NCBI GenBank assembly: GCA_010604095.1
Contig: JAABLG010000005.1
Coordinates: 124,001-188,000, forward strand
DNA length: 64,000 bases
Reading direction: 5' to 3'
From: Streptococcus vestibularis
GTDB taxonomy: Bacteria; Bacillota; Bacilli; Lactobacillales; Streptococcaceae
Shown here piece after piece: positions 44,240 through 53,639 of the stretch (position 1 is its first letter; each line of letters starts with the position of its first letter). The notes beneath the pieces are model-generated. The model was not told where the DNA came from, made no database searches, and saw only the letters and a list, made by a program, of their open reading frames with translations. Position numbers and translations under genes: made by a program.

Positions 44240-44536
44240 ATGGCTAAAACACGAAAAATACCTTTACGAAAATCAGTTGTCTCAGGAGAAATCATTGATA
44301 AACGTGATTTGCTCCGTATTGTGAAAACTAAAGATGGTGAGATTTTCATTGATCCAACAGGAAAGAAAAATGGCCGAGGAGCTTATATTAAATTAGATAA
44401 TGAGGAAGCTCTCCAAGCTAAAAAGAAACGAGCTTTTAACCATAGTTTTTCAATGGAAGTTCCTGAAAGTTTTTACGATGAACTTATCGCCTATGTGGAT
44501 CACAAGGTCAAAAGAAGAGAGTTAGGTCTTGAATAA
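44240..44536 (+). CDS. rnpM: RNase P modulator RnpM (YlxR)
   Basis: This is a 98-residue basic RNA-binding protein of the YlxR family. It has the signature GRGAYIK near residue 49. Homologues have been reported to bind RNase P RNA. The ATG at 44240 is chosen over the adjacent TTG at 44237. The usual opening RKIPLRKSVVSGE is present, but the C-x-x-C zinc pair seen in some homologues is absent here, with no cysteine in the region. It overlaps ylxQ by 8 bases. Confidence 0.9.
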   Translation: MAKTRKIPLRKSVVSGEIIDKRDLLRIVKTKDGEIFIDPTGKKNGRGAYIKLDNEEALQAKKKRAFNHSFSMEVPESFYDELIAYVDHKVKRRELGLE

Positions 44537-44831
44537 CACAGAAAAATTGTTCAATTTACTGGGACTAGCGCAAAGGGCTGGAAAACTTATTTCTGGCGAA
44601 GAACTTGTCATCAAGGCAGTTCAATCAGGAAAGGCAAGATTAGTCTTTCTTGCCAATGATGCTGGTAGTAATGTGACTAAAAAGATGACTGATAAATGTA
44701 ACTACTATAATATAGAATTCTCCACAGTGTTTAACGCACTGGAATTAAGCATGGCTATTGGTAAACCGAGAAAAACGGTTGCTGTGGTTGATGCTGGATT
44801 TTCAAAGAAAATGAGGACTCTTATGGACTAA
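44529..44831 (+). CDS. ylxQ: L7Ae-family ribosomal protein YlxQ
   Basis: This is a 100-residue L7Ae/L30e-fold protein expected to bind kink-turn RNA. It starts with MNNTEKLFNLLGLAQRAGKL, of which LGLAQRAGKLISGEE is the family block. The start codon is TTG at 44529, inside rnpM, so expression is likely coupled and reduced. It precedes infB by 18 bases, the classical nusA-ylxR-ylxQ-infB order. Confidence 0.9.
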   Translation: MNNTEKLFNLLGLAQRAGKLISGEELVIKAVQSGKARLVFLANDAGSNVTKKMTDKCNYYNIEFSTVFNALELSMAIGKPRKTVAVVDAGFSKKMRTLMD

Positions 44832-44849
44832 AGAATAGGAGGGCATCAC

Positions 44850-47687
44850 GTGTCAAAGAAACGATTATATGAAATCGCAAAAGAGGTTGGTGTAGAAAGT
44901 AAGGTTGTTGTCGCAAAGGCGCAAGAACTAGGGCTTTCTGTAAAAAGCCATTCCTCATCAGTTGAAGAAGCTGATGCTAATCGTATCACTTCAAGTTTAA
45001 AAGGAGGCACAGCTAAGGCAGAAAGTAAGCCTGCTCCAAAAGTAGCACCAGCTCCTAAGAAAGAAAAGGTTACGCCAAAAGCTGAAAAGGCTACGACGTC
45101 CAAACCAGCTCCTGCTAAGGAAACCGTAAAGGCTGAAGCTAAAGAAGCTCCTGTGACGCCGAAAAAGCCACAAAGTCGTAACTTTAAGGCAGAACGTGAA
45201 GCACGTGCTAAGGCAGAAGCAGAGCGTCGCCAAAATGGTGGTGGTCGTGACAACCGTAACCGTAATCGCAATAAACAAGGTAACGATCAAGGTAAACGTC
45301 ACAATAATGACCGTCGTAACCAAAATGGAAATGGTCAAGGAAACCGTAATAACGGAAACCGTGATAACAAAAATAATCGTGACCGTAATTTCCAAGCTAA
45401 ACAGCGCAATGATCAAGGTCGAAATAAGCGTAATGATGCTGCCCACAACAATCAGGCAGGACCACGTATTGACTTTAAAGCGCGTGCAGCAGCCTTGAAG
45501 GCAGAGCAAAATGCAGAGTATTCACGTCAAAGTGAAACACGTTTCCGTGAAGAAAAAGCTGCAGAACAACGTCGTGCAAAAGAGCAGGAAAAGGCAAGAC
45601 AAGAGAAGCATCAGGCAGAAGTAGCTGCTCAAAAAGCAGTTGCTGAAGCTAAGCCAGCTCCCAAACCAGCTCCGGTGGCTGCTCAACCAGCCTCAGCTGC
45701 ACAAGCACAAGATACACGTCGTAAAAAGGCACGTCCTGATAAATCACGTGATAATCGTCGCGAGAATGAAGATGGACCTAAGCAAACAAGAAATAATAAG
45801 TGGAATAATCAAAACCAAGTGAGAAATCAACGAAATAGTAACTGGAACAAAAACAAAAATAAAAAAGGTAAAAACAACCGTGGTAATTCGGCTCCAAAAC
45901 CAGTAACCGAGCGTAAATTCCATGAATTGCCAAAAGAATTCGAATACACTGAGGGTATGACGGTTGCAGAAATCGCAAAACGTATTAAACGTGAGCCAGC
46001 TGAAATCGTAAAAAAACTCTTTATGATGGGTGTTATGGCAACTCAAAACCAATCTCTGGATGGAGATACCATTGAGTTGTTGATGGTTGACTATGGCATT
46101 GAAGCAACCAAGAAAGAAGAAGTTGACAATGCTGATATCGAACGTTTCTTTGTTGATGAAGATTACCTTAACAAAGATGCTATGGTAGAACGTGCACCAG
46201 TTGTGACTATCATGGGACACGTTGACCACGGTAAAACAACCCTTCTTGATACTCTTCGTAACTCACGTGTTGCGACTGGAGAAGCTGGTGGTATCACACA
46301 ACACATTGGTGCCTACCAAATTGAAGAGGGTGGTAAGAAAATTACCTTCCTTGATACTCCTGGACACGCGGCCTTTACATCTATGCGTGCTCGTGGTGCT
46401 TCTGTTACAGATATTACTATCTTGATTGTAGCAGCGGATGATGGTGTTATGCCACAAACGATTGAAGCCATCAACCACTCTAAGGCTGCTGGTGTTCCAA
46501 TCATTGTTGCGATTAACAAGATTGATAAACCAGGTGCTAACCCAGAACGTGTTATCGGTGAATTAGCAGAGCATGGCGTTATCTCAACTGCTTGGGGTGG
46601 CGATAGCGAGTTTGTTGAAATCTCAGCTAAATTTGGACAAAACATTGAAGAATTGCTTGAAACCGTTCTTCTTGTGGCTGAAGTGGAAGAGCTTAAAGCG
46701 GATCCAAGTGTTCGTGCTATCGGTACTGTTATCGAAGCTCGTTTGGACAAAGGTAAAGGTGCAGTTGCTACCCTCCTTGTTCAACAAGGTACCTTGCATG
46801 TTCAAGACCCAATCGTTGTTGGTAACACCTTCGGACGTGTCCGTGCTATGACTAATGACCTTGGTCGTCGCATTAAGACTGCAGCACCATCAACACCAGT
46901 TTCCATTACTGGTTTGAATGAAGCTCCTATGGCGGGTGACCATTTTGCCGTATATGAAGATGAAAAAGCAGCCCGTGCAGCTGGTGAAGAACGTGCAAAA
47001 CGTGCTCTTATGAAGCAACGTCAACAAACACACCGTGTTAGTCTGGATAACCTCTTTGATACTCTTAAAGCTGGTGAAATGAAGACTGTTAATGTTATCA
47101 TCAAGGCCGATGTACAAGGTTCTGTTGAAGCCTTGGCAGCATCACTTCTTAAGATTGATGTTGAAGGCGTTCGTGTGAATGTTGTTCACTCAGCGGTAGG
47201 TGCTATCAATGAATCTGATATTACACTTGCGGAAGCTTCAGACGCTGTGGTTATCGGATTTAACGTTCGCCCTACCCCTCAAGCTCGCCAACAAGCAGAA
47301 ACTGATGAAGTTGAAATTCGTCTTCATAGCATTATCTATAAGGTTATTGAAGAAATCGAAGATGCTATGAAAGGGATGCTTGATCCAGAATTTGAAGAAA
47401 AAATCCTTGGTGAAGCAATCATTCGTGAAACCTTCAAAGTTTCTAAAGTCGGAACAATCGGTGGATTCATGGTTACTAGCGGTAAAATTACTCGTGAATC
47501 AAGTGCCCGTGTCATCCGTGATGGTGTTGTTATTTTCGATGGTAAATTGGCAAGTTTGAAACACTTTAAAGATGATGTTAAAGAAGTCGGAAACGCTCAA
47601 GAGGGTGGTTTGATGATTGAAAACTATAACGATATTAAAGTTGACGACGTTATTGAAGCTTACATCATGGAAGAAATCAAACGTTAA
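44850..47687 (+). CDS. infB: Translation initiation factor IF-2
   Basis: IF-2 is a GTPase that brings fMet-tRNA to the 30S subunit, 945 residues. The start is a GTG at 44850 with AGGAGGG upstream. Residues 1-50 form a small IF2-N domain. From about 55 to 350 the chain is low-complexity and charged, rich in Lys, Ala, Asn, Arg and Gln with runs such as [11 protein letters not shown] second IF2-N domain is at about 370. The G domain has [12 protein letters not shown] near residue 455, [15 protein letters not shown] and NKID. Domains II-IV complete the C-terminus. Possible shorter forms from internal starts, known in E. coli, were not assessed. Confidence 0.97.
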   Translation: MSKKRLYEIAKEVGVESKVVVAKAQELGLSVKSHSSSVEEADANRITSSLKGGTAKAESKPAPKVAPAPKKEKVTPKAEKATTSKPAPAKETVKAEAKEAPVTPKKPQSRNFKAEREARAKAEAERRQNGGGRDNRNRNRNKQGNDQGKRHNNDRRNQNGNGQGNRNNGNRDNKNNRDRNFQAKQRNDQGRNKRNDAAHNNQAGPRIDFKARAAALKAEQNAEYSRQSETRFREEKAAEQRRAKEQEKARQEKHQAEVAAQKAVAEAKPAPKPAPVAAQPASAAQAQDTRRKKARPDKSRDNRRENEDGPKQTRNNKWNNQNQVRNQRNSNWNKNKNKKGKNNRGNSAPKPVTERKFHELPKEFEYTEGMTVAEIAKRIKREPAEIVKKLFMMGVMATQNQSLDGDTIELLMVDYGIEATKKEEVDNADIERFFVDEDYLNKDAMVERAPVVTIMGHVDHGKTTLLDTLRNSRVATGEAGGITQHIGAYQIEEGGKKITFLDTPGHAAFTSMRARGASVTDITILIVAADDGVMPQTIEAINHSKAAGVPIIVAINKIDKPGANPERVIGELAEHGVISTAWGGDSEFVEISAKFGQNIEELLETVLLVAEVEELKADPSVRAIGTVIEARLDKGKGAVATLLVQQGTLHVQDPIVVGNTFGRVRAMTNDLGRRIKTAAPSTPVSITGLNEAPMAGDHFAVYEDEKAARAAGEERAKRALMKQRQQTHRVSLDNLFDTLKAGEMKTVNVIIKADVQGSVEALAASLLKIDVEGVRVNVVHSAVGAINESDITLAEASDAVVIGFNVRPTPQARQQAETDEVEIRLHSIIYKVIEEIEDAMKGMLDPEFEEKILGEAIIRETFKVSKVGTIGGFMVTSGKITRESSARVIRDGVVIFDGKLASLKHFKDDVKEVGNAQEGGLMIENYNDIKVDDVIEAYIMEEIKR

Positions 47688-47724
47688 TTTTTGTCAGATT
47701 TCTCAGAAAGAGCTGACTTAGGAG

Positions 47725-47757
47725 ACAAAGCTAGGTCATCAGGCCTGGCTTTTGTTC
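47725..47757 (+). other. Hairpin between infB and rbfA
   Basis: ACAAAGCTAGG pairs with CCTGGC.TTTGT with one bulged base. It could be a weak terminator or a processing site. rbfA has no separate promoter I can see. Confidence 0.5.
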
Positions 47758-47785
47758 CATTATAAGAAAATGAAAGGATGAGACT

Positions 47786-48139
47786 ATGGGAAATTCATTT
47801 CGTATAGACCGTGTTGGGATGGAAATTAAACGTGAAGTCAACGAAATTCTTCAAAAGAAGGTTCGTGATCCACGTGTTCAAGATGTAACCATTACCGATG
47901 TGCAAATGCTTGGCGATTTGTCAGCTGCAAAGGTATTTTATACCATTCATTCAAACTTGGCATCAGATAGTCAAAAGGCCCAAACAGGACTTGAAAAGGC
48001 GACTGGTACCATCAAACGTGAACTTGGTAAAAATTTGACCATGTATAAGATCCCAGATTTGACCTTTATCAAGGATGAATCTATCGAATACGGTAATAAA
48101 ATTGATGAAATGCTTCGTAATTTGGAGCGTAAAGACTAA
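47786..48139 (+). CDS. rbfA: Ribosome-binding factor A
   Basis: RbfA is a KH-fold 30S maturation factor needed for 16S rRNA 5'-end processing. The 117 residues show the family blocks [23 protein letters not shown] near the N-terminus (of which REVNEIL and RDPR are diagnostic) and the ending [19 protein letters not shown]. The ATG at 47786 follows GAAAGGATG at suitable distance. It closes the rimP-infB operon, followed by a terminator. Confidence 0.95.
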   Translation: MGNSFRIDRVGMEIKREVNEILQKKVRDPRVQDVTITDVQMLGDLSAAKVFYTIHSNLASDSQKAQTGLEKATGTIKRELGKNLTMYKIPDLTFIKDESIEYGNKIDEMLRNLERKD

Positions 48140-48144
48140 GATAA

Positions 48145-48174
48145 CATTCCTGTCAATTATGGCAGGAATTTTGC
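48145..48174 (+). terminator. Terminator after rbfA
   Basis: ATTCCTG (48146-48152) pairs with CAGGAAT (48163-48169), followed by TTTGCC. A TATAAT for the next gene is at 48177-48182. Confidence 0.8.
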
Positions 48175-48203
48175 CTTATAATAGAATAAAAAGGAGGACT
48201 TCA

Positions 48204-48767
48204 ATGAAAGTTACAGTCTACTTGGGTGCTAATATGGGAGATAGTCCAAGCTTTAAGGAGGCAACAATTGCCTTAGGTCGCTGGATTGCTAAAAATGGAC
48301 ATACCCTAGTCTATGGTGGTAGTAAGATGGGTCTTATGGGGGTTCTTGGTGATACTGTTTTGGAAAATGGTGGACAGGTTCATGGGATTATGCCGCAATT
48401 TCTTAAGGATAGAGAAATTGCTTATGAGGGATTGACCTCAATGACGATAGTAGAAACGATGGCAGAGCGTAAGACAGCTATGTTAGAGCAGGGTGAGCTC
48501 TTTATCGCCCTTCCAGGAGGTATCGGGACACTTGAAGAAATCTCAGAAGCCGTTGCTGCTGCTCGTGTGGGTAAGCTGGACAAACCCTGTGTTTTCTTTA
48601 ACCTAAACGGCTATTATGATGCCATGAAGGCCATGTTAGATACCATGGTTGCTCATGATTTTTTAGAGGCTGAAACGGCTGCAAAATTCCTCTTTACAGA
48701 TGATTTTGCTGAAATTGAGGCCTTTGTTCAGTCTTATACCCCACCTCAATTGCGACGTTATAGGTAA
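48204..48767 (+). CDS. LOG family protein (TIGR00730 type)
   Basis: This is a 187-residue Rossmann-fold protein of the LOG (lysine decarboxylase-like/LONELY GUY) family. Motifs GGSKMGLMG near residue 42 and PGGIGTLEE near residue 105 are diagnostic of nucleotide 5'-monophosphate phosphoribohydrolases, which release a base from a ribonucleotide. The bacterial substrate here is unknown. The ATG at 48204 follows AAAGGAGG. It has its own -10 (TATAAT) right after the rbfA terminator and a following terminator, so it is monocistronic. Confidence 0.88.
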   Translation: MKVTVYLGANMGDSPSFKEATIALGRWIAKNGHTLVYGGSKMGLMGVLGDTVLENGGQVHGIMPQFLKDREIAYEGLTSMTIVETMAERKTAMLEQGELFIALPGGIGTLEEISEAVAAARVGKLDKPCVFFNLNGYYDAMKAMLDTMVAHDFLEAETAAKFLFTDDFAEIEAFVQSYTPPQLRRYR

Positions 48768-48780
48768 GTATCGGTGAAGA

Positions 48781-48816
48781 AAGGTTCTTCTGCATTTAAG
48801 TGGAAGGACTTTTTAT
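48781..48816 (+). terminator. Terminator after the LOG-family gene
   Basis: AAGGTTCTTC (48781-48790) pairs with GAAGGACTTT (48803-48812) with two G-T pairs, then TTTA. Confidence 0.7.
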
Positions 48817-48862
48817 AATCAGATGAACATTCATGTAAGTTTCAGAAAATCACCCAAAAGGC

Positions 48863-49057
48863 TTAACAAAAACAATAATTTTGTATATAATGATGTTTGT
48901 AATTTTAATAATTTAATTAATTTTCCTCATCATCTGTGAGTAACATTCATAATCACTAAATACCCCTCTTGGTTTGGAAAACTTTGCCAATCATTAAAAG
49001 CATTTAATGATTTTAGGGAAATGTGGGATATAGGATGAAACGGAAGGGATGATAGTA
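48863..49057 (+). promoter_or_regulatory. Promoter and long structured leader of the MurM-type gene
   Basis: TTAACA (48863-48868), 17 bases, TATAAT (48886-48891) form a good promoter. The leader is about 160 bases and contains a perfect 10-bp stem AATCATTAAA/TTTAATGATT (48989-49012) followed by TTTAGGG. An alternative TTGG/CCAA pairing just upstream overlaps its 5' arm. No known riboswitch or T-box core was recognised. Confidence 0.6.
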
Positions 49058-50290
49058 ATGTCTATTAGGGTTAAAAGTGTTAGTTTTGAGGATTATCAAA
49101 ACACACAGGTAACCGCAAAGTGTGCCAATTTTCTGCAGTCTGCTGAGATGTCCAAACTTCAGGAAGGTCAAGACCATATAGAAAAAGTAGAAGCCCTGGT
49201 TTTCGAAAGAGATGGCTTAAGGGTAGGCCAAACAATAGTCGTTTATAAGAAGAGCTTTCGTATATTTAAAAAGGCCCTCTTGTTGCATGGTCCCCTGTTA
49301 AATTACCACTCTCTTGATAGTTTGACAGAGCTACTTGAGGCTTTAATACTCTATTTAAGAAAGAAAAATATTGCCACACTTTCCATACACCCTTATCTGA
49401 CAAATCTTATTAGAAATGAAAAGCTTGAAAATATCGAAGTAGATAAGGCCAGTGATGTGCTAAAGGTATTTGAAACATTAGGTTTTGAGCACTCTTTGGA
49501 TTCGGAGCAATCTTTAGTAGTTAACCAGATGTTTGTCAAGCCAATTGAAAATTTTGCTAGTTCTGATGAGATTCTTGCTGCCTTTTCTCCATCATTGAAG
49601 CGAGACCTCAAAAAATTCACTGCTCTGAATGTCAAGATTGAAGAGTTGGATGAGCATCAACTTGACCAGTTCTACGATATTTTAAGTCGAACGGCGGAGA
49701 GAAAGGGATTTTCTGTTCATCCGCTGGTTTATTTTCAAAATCTAAAAAAATGTTTTGGCAAATCTGCCAAGTTTATGTTGGCTTATTTGGATTGTCCAGC
49801 CTATCTAGTTTATCTTGACGAGAACATTCAGTCTTTTGAAGCCAAGATTCAGGCTTTAAAAGAAGGTCCTCAGAAAAAACGTACCAAGGGTCAAATAGCA
49901 GATGCGGAGGATCAGCTGAGAAGCTACTATAAGCGCTTAGAGCAATTCAAGTCTTACCAAATCAAGACTGACAAATTACCGCTTTCAGCTTATCTTTTCA
50001 TGGATTATGGTCCGGAAATTGTCAGCTTTTACGGAGGTAATGATGAAGCCTATCTTAATTTCGGTGGAGCGGTTTTGCTGCATTGGGAGATGATAAAATA
50101 TGCTAAAAGTAAGGCTAAAAAACGCTTTAACTTTTACGGGACCATCGAAACTGCAGCAGCTAGTTCTGGCAAAGGGAACTTTAATTTTAAGCGTCAGTTT
50201 GGTGGTCAATTAGAGACGCTTGTTGGCTCATTTGATAAGACCCTCAATCCCTTCTACGATATTTTTAAGAAGACACTAGGTAAGGACTAG
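49058..50290 (+). CDS. FemAB/MurM-type peptidoglycan branching aminoacyltransferase
   Basis: Members add amino acids from aminoacyl-tRNA to the lysine side chain of lipid II to build the cell-wall cross-bridge. The 410 residues have two GNAT-like halves. An inserted helical arm near residues 255-295 has EAKIQALKEGPQKKR and RSYYKRLEQFKSYQ, the coiled-coil arm typical of FemA/FemX/MurM. The ATG at 49058 is 9 bases from GGAAGGG; the in-frame ATG at 49049 is too close to it. In streptococci these enzymes usually add alanine or serine; the residue cannot be read here. The adjacent murE and flippase genes agree with the role. Confidence 0.85.
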   Translation: MSIRVKSVSFEDYQNTQVTAKCANFLQSAEMSKLQEGQDHIEKVEALVFERDGLRVGQTIVVYKKSFRIFKKALLLHGPLLNYHSLDSLTELLEALILYLRKKNIATLSIHPYLTNLIRNEKLENIEVDKASDVLKVFETLGFEHSLDSEQSLVVNQMFVKPIENFASSDEILAAFSPSLKRDLKKFTALNVKIEELDEHQLDQFYDILSRTAERKGFSVHPLVYFQNLKKCFGKSAKFMLAYLDCPAYLVYLDENIQSFEAKIQALKEGPQKKRTKGQIADAEDQLRSYYKRLEQFKSYQIKTDKLPLSAYLFMDYGPEIVSFYGGNDEAYLNFGGAVLLHWEMIKYAKSKAKKRFNFYGTIETAAASSGKGNFNFKRQFGGQLETLVGSFDKTLNPFYDIFKKTLGKD

Positions 50291-50347
50291 TTTCTATATA
50301 GAAACTAGTCAATTGAGGCTAATTGTAATACCTCAATTGACTTTTTG
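50286..50347. terminator. Double palindrome and terminator between convergent murM-type gene and murE
   Basis: A perfect 24-base palindrome with half-site ACTAGTTTCTAT (50286-50309) directly abuts a second stem GTCAATTGAGG/CCTCAATTGAC (50308-50341) with TTTTTG after it. The second is a clear plus-strand terminator. The first shares two bases with it and may be a separate element. Confidence 0.8.
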
Positions 50348-50351
50348 TTGT

Positions 50352-51797
50352 TTACAAATATTTCTTAGCGACTTCAATATCACCAGCATAATCAGTGCGT
50401 TTACCATTCACAATTTGAAAGGCATCAGCTCCCTTACCTGCGATAACAAGGGCATCTTTTGAGCCTGTAGTTTCTGACATGGCAGTTTTGATGGCCTCCT
50501 CACGATCAACAATGATACGCACCTCACGATTGATATGACTAGCAATCTCTTGGCAGATGGTAAGGGGGTCTTCCTTGTTAGGGTCATCAGCAGACAAGAT
50601 GACATCTACCTCGGGGTAGGTGTTGAGGACATGGCCAAAATCTTTACGACGGCTTTCCCCCTTATTTCCAGGAGCTCCTAGTATCAAAGCAATCTTACCT
50701 TTTTGGTGGTCAGTTACGACTTGCAAGAGCTTGTCTAGGCTGTCACCATTGTGAGCATAGTCGACAAATACCTTAGCACCATTTGCCTGAGTGAGAATTT
50801 CCATACGACCTGGAACAGAGGTTTGAGCAATCCCTTTTTTAATGTCTTCAAGACTGGCTCCAAGACGTAAGCAGGCTAAACCAGCAGCCATAGCATTATC
50901 CTGATTAAAGTCACCGATGAGTTGGATATCGTAATCACCAGCTAGTTTACCTTTTGCTTTAAAGCTAAATCCTGAGCTATGTTGAACGGTATTTTCAGAG
51001 TCCTTACCATAGAAGTCGTGGTCTTTATCAGCGACTTCCTCCGCAACAAAATCGAAGTGATCCATACCACTATTGACGATGACTGATTGACTATTTTCCA
51101 AGAGCAGACGCTTGTGGTAGAAGTAGTCTTCAAAGGTTGGGTGTTCAATAGGCCCGATGTGGTCTGGACTGATGTTAAGAAAGACGCCTACATCAAAGGT
51201 TAACCCATAGACACGTTTGGTTAGATAGGCCTGACTTGAAACTTCCATAATCAGATGGGTCATGCCATTATCAACAGCTTCGGACATCATACGGAAAAGA
51301 TCCAAACTCTCAGGTGTTGTTAAGGTAGACTTGAAAAAGGTTTTTCCGTCTAGTGTCGTGTTCATGGTTGAAAGCATAGCAGGTTTATGACTTTGCTTAA
51401 GAATGTTATAGGCAAAGTAGGCCGCCGTTGTTTTCCCTTTTGTCCCAGTAAAAGCCAGCAATTTCAGCTTGTCTTGAGGGTATTGGTAGAAGGCCTGAGC
51501 AACGAGGCTCATAGCTTGCTTGATATCTGAAACAATAATGGCAGGGATTCCCACTTGGTAATCTTTTTCGGATACGTAGAAGCTCAAGCCAGTTTTGACA
51601 GCATTCTCTAAAAATTCACGCTTGAAGGCAGCTCCCTTGGCAAAGAAGAGGGAAGATGGTGTGACATCACGACTGTCGTAAGAAAGATGCTCAAAAGTCA
51701 CCCCAGTCCATGAATAGTAGTAGTGGTCTTGGTCAATAATATCTCTAAAATTACGGTCCTTTTTAAGAACCTCTAGAACTTGTTCAATAGTAATCAT
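50352..51797 (-). CDS. murE: UDP-N-acetylmuramoyl-tripeptide synthetase (L-lysine adding) MurE
   Basis: MurE adds the third residue, L-lysine in streptococci, to UDP-MurNAc-L-Ala-D-Glu. The 481 residues have the N-terminal UDP-binding domain ([17 protein letters not shown]), the ATP loop [13 protein letters not shown] near residue 110 and [19 protein letters not shown] segment near residue 195. The amino-acid pocket motif is DDPNKEDP rather than the DNPR form of diaminopimelate-specific enzymes, which supports lysine. The gene is divergent from the flippase gene. Confidence 0.95.
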   Translation of the reverse strand: MITIEQVLEVLKKDRNFRDIIDQDHYYYSWTGVTFEHLSYDSRDVTPSSLFFAKGAAFKREFLENAVKTGLSFYVSEKDYQVGIPAIIVSDIKQAMSLVAQAFYQYPQDKLKLLAFTGTKGKTTAAYFAYNILKQSHKPAMLSTMNTTLDGKTFFKSTLTTPESLDLFRMMSEAVDNGMTHLIMEVSSQAYLTKRVYGLTFDVGVFLNISPDHIGPIEHPTFEDYFYHKRLLLENSQSVIVNSGMDHFDFVAEEVADKDHDFYGKDSENTVQHSSGFSFKAKGKLAGDYDIQLIGDFNQDNAMAAGLACLRLGASLEDIKKGIAQTSVPGRMEILTQANGAKVFVDYAHNGDSLDKLLQVVTDHQKGKIALILGAPGNKGESRRKDFGHVLNTYPEVDVILSADDPNKEDPLTICQEIASHINREVRIIVDREEAIKTAMSETTGSKDALVIAGKGADAFQIVNGKRTDYAGDIEVAKKYL

Positions 51798-51891
51798 AGT
51801 TCCTATTTTAGCCTTAATGTTCTTGTTTTACAAGTCACAGCCAAAAGTTTATAATAAACTAGATTATATTTTATTCTCTAGAAAGAAAGTT

Positions 51892-53523
51892 ATGACTGAA
51901 ACTAAAACTGACACACAGCAGCAGCAGATGCTAAGAGGGACGGCATGGATGACAGCATCCAATATTATCAGTCGTCTCTTAGGGGCACTCTACATTATTC
52001 CTTGGTATGCTTGGATGGGCAAACAAGGAGACCAAGCCAATGCCCTCTTTGGTCAGGGGTATAATATTTATGCCCTTTTCCTTTTGATTTCGACAGCAGG
52101 GATTCCAGTCGCCATTGCCAAGCAGGTGTCTAAATACAATACTCTCGGCAAAATGGAAACGAGCTTCTTTCTACTCAAGCGTATCTTGTATTACATGGTC
52201 GGTCTGGGCGTCATTTTTGGGGTTTTCATGTACTTCGCTTCGCCTTGGATGTCTTATCTTTCAGGGGGAGATGGAGACTTGGTTCGAGTGATGCGTAGTC
52301 TTTCTTGGGCGGTTGTTATTTTTCCATCTATGTCTGTTTTACGAGGCTTTTTCCAGGGCTTCAATAACATGAAGCCATACGCCTTGAGTCAGATTGCGGA
52401 GCAGATTATTCGTGTCATTTGGATGCTGTTGGCAACTTTCTTCATTATGAGGATTGGGACAGGTGACTACGTGACTGCCGTTGTTCAATCGACGTTTGCC
52501 GCTTTCATTGGTATGTTGGCTAGTTACGGGGTGCTTTTCTTCTACCTTTGGAAGGAAGGTAAGCTCAAGAGTCTTTTTGGTAAGCAGGCCGTTCATCCTG
52601 ATATCAATCCAACTGCAATTGTTATTGAGACATTTAAGGAAGCCATCCCCTTCATTATCACTGGGTCAGCGGTTCAACTTTTCCAGTTGATTGACCAATG
52701 GACCTTCATCCGTACTATGGAGAAGTTTACAAGCTATAGTAACAGTCAGCTTCAGGTTCTCTATGCTTATTTGTCTTCAAACCCAAGTAAGATTACTATG
52801 ATTTTGATTGCCGTTGCTATTTCTATTGCTGGGGTTGGGATTCCACTCTTAACGGAAAATATGGTTAAAAAGGACCTTCGAGGGGCGGCCAAACTCATTA
52901 TTAATAATCTACAGTTACTCTTGCTCTTTATTGTACCTGCTATTGCGGGTTCAGTGATTTTAGCCAAACCACTCTACACAGTCTTTTATGGAGCACCAGA
53001 CAGTCAGGCTCATTTGCTTTTTGCTGCTAGTTTGATTCAAGTGATTTTCCTGGCCTTGTATAGTGTTTTAGCACCAATGCTTCAGGCCATCTTTGAGACC
53101 CGTAAAGCTATCAATTATTTTGCGATTGGGGTCGTGGTTAAGGCAATTCTTCAGCTACCATTGATTATTTTCCTAGGAGCTCTCGGCCCGGTTATTTCAA
53201 CAGCTATCGGCTTAGGTGTTCCCATTGCTCTCATGTATAAGCGCCTTCACATAGTTACGCATTTTAGTCGTAAGACAGTTTTTAGAAAAGCTCTACTTAT
53301 TTGTATTCTTACAGTCCTCATGGCGATTCCAGTTGCTGTCTTCTACTGGTTGTTCCAATTTATCCTATCTCCAACAAGCCGTATGGGAAGTGTCATTCAT
53401 CTAGTATTAGGAGGCGGCCTGGGTATTCTGGTTTATGGTGTGCTTGCTCTTGTGACGCGTATGGCTGACCAATTGCTTGGTGCTCGAGCAGCTAGATTAC
53501 GAGCTAAATTACATATTAAATAG
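51892..53523 (+). CDS. murJ: MurJ/YtgP-type polysaccharide (lipid II) flippase
   Basis: This is a MOP-superfamily exporter of 543 residues with about 14 hydrophobic segments. It matches the Gram-positive YtgP/SpoVB group that supplies lipid II flippase activity in streptococci. The N-terminal block MLRGTAWMTASNIISRLLGALY and the FFQGFNNMKPYALSQIAEQIIRV segment near residue 165 are diagnostic (parts quoted as RGTAWMTASNIISRLLG). The ATG at 51892 follows GAAAGAAAG; the frame extension to 51817 is rejected. A weak TATAAT lies at about 51851. Assignment as MurJ is by family, not by test. Confidence 0.85.
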   Translation: MTETKTDTQQQQMLRGTAWMTASNIISRLLGALYIIPWYAWMGKQGDQANALFGQGYNIYALFLLISTAGIPVAIAKQVSKYNTLGKMETSFFLLKRILYYMVGLGVIFGVFMYFASPWMSYLSGGDGDLVRVMRSLSWAVVIFPSMSVLRGFFQGFNNMKPYALSQIAEQIIRVIWMLLATFFIMRIGTGDYVTAVVQSTFAAFIGMLASYGVLFFYLWKEGKLKSLFGKQAVHPDINPTAIVIETFKEAIPFIITGSAVQLFQLIDQWTFIRTMEKFTSYSNSQLQVLYAYLSSNPSKITMILIAVAISIAGVGIPLLTENMVKKDLRGAAKLIINNLQLLLLFIVPAIAGSVILAKPLYTVFYGAPDSQAHLLFAASLIQVIFLALYSVLAPMLQAIFETRKAINYFAIGVVVKAILQLPLIIFLGALGPVISTAIGLGVPIALMYKRLHIVTHFSRKTVFRKALLICILTVLMAIPVAVFYWLFQFILSPTSRMGSVIHLVLGGGLGILVYGVLALVTRMADQLLGARAARLRAKLHIK

Positions 53524-53528
53524 TATTT

Positions 53529-53558
53529 GAAACCAAGTCTTGTAGCTTGGTTTTTTTC
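53529..53558 (+). terminator. Terminator after the flippase gene
   Basis: AAACCAAG pairs with CTTGGTTT followed by TTTTTC. Confidence 0.85.
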
Positions 53559-53564
53559 TTTCAA

Positions 53565-53588
53565 CATTTTCTGAAAAAGGAGTATAAT
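53565..53588 (+). promoter_or_regulatory. CodY-like box and -10 upstream of the P-type ATPase gene
   Basis: CATTTTCTGAAAAAG (53565-53579) matches the CodY consensus AATTTTCWGAAAATT at 12 of 15 positions. TATAAT is at 53583-53588. The box would cover the -35 region, so repression is the natural expectation. Confidence 0.45.
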
Positions 53589-53639
53589 GAGGGCGTAAAT
53601 ATGAAATCGCTTTTATGATTTAGAATCGAGGAAAGGATT

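Noticed and set aside
44846..45509. Long open frames on the minus strand across the 5' part of infB
   Set aside because: They are shadows of the low-complexity Lys/Ala/Arg-rich region of IF-2 and have hydrophobic, biased translations with no ribosome site.
48863..49057. T-box in the leader of the MurM-type gene
   Set aside because: No TGGNACCGCG-like core or Stem I elements were found, only simple stems.
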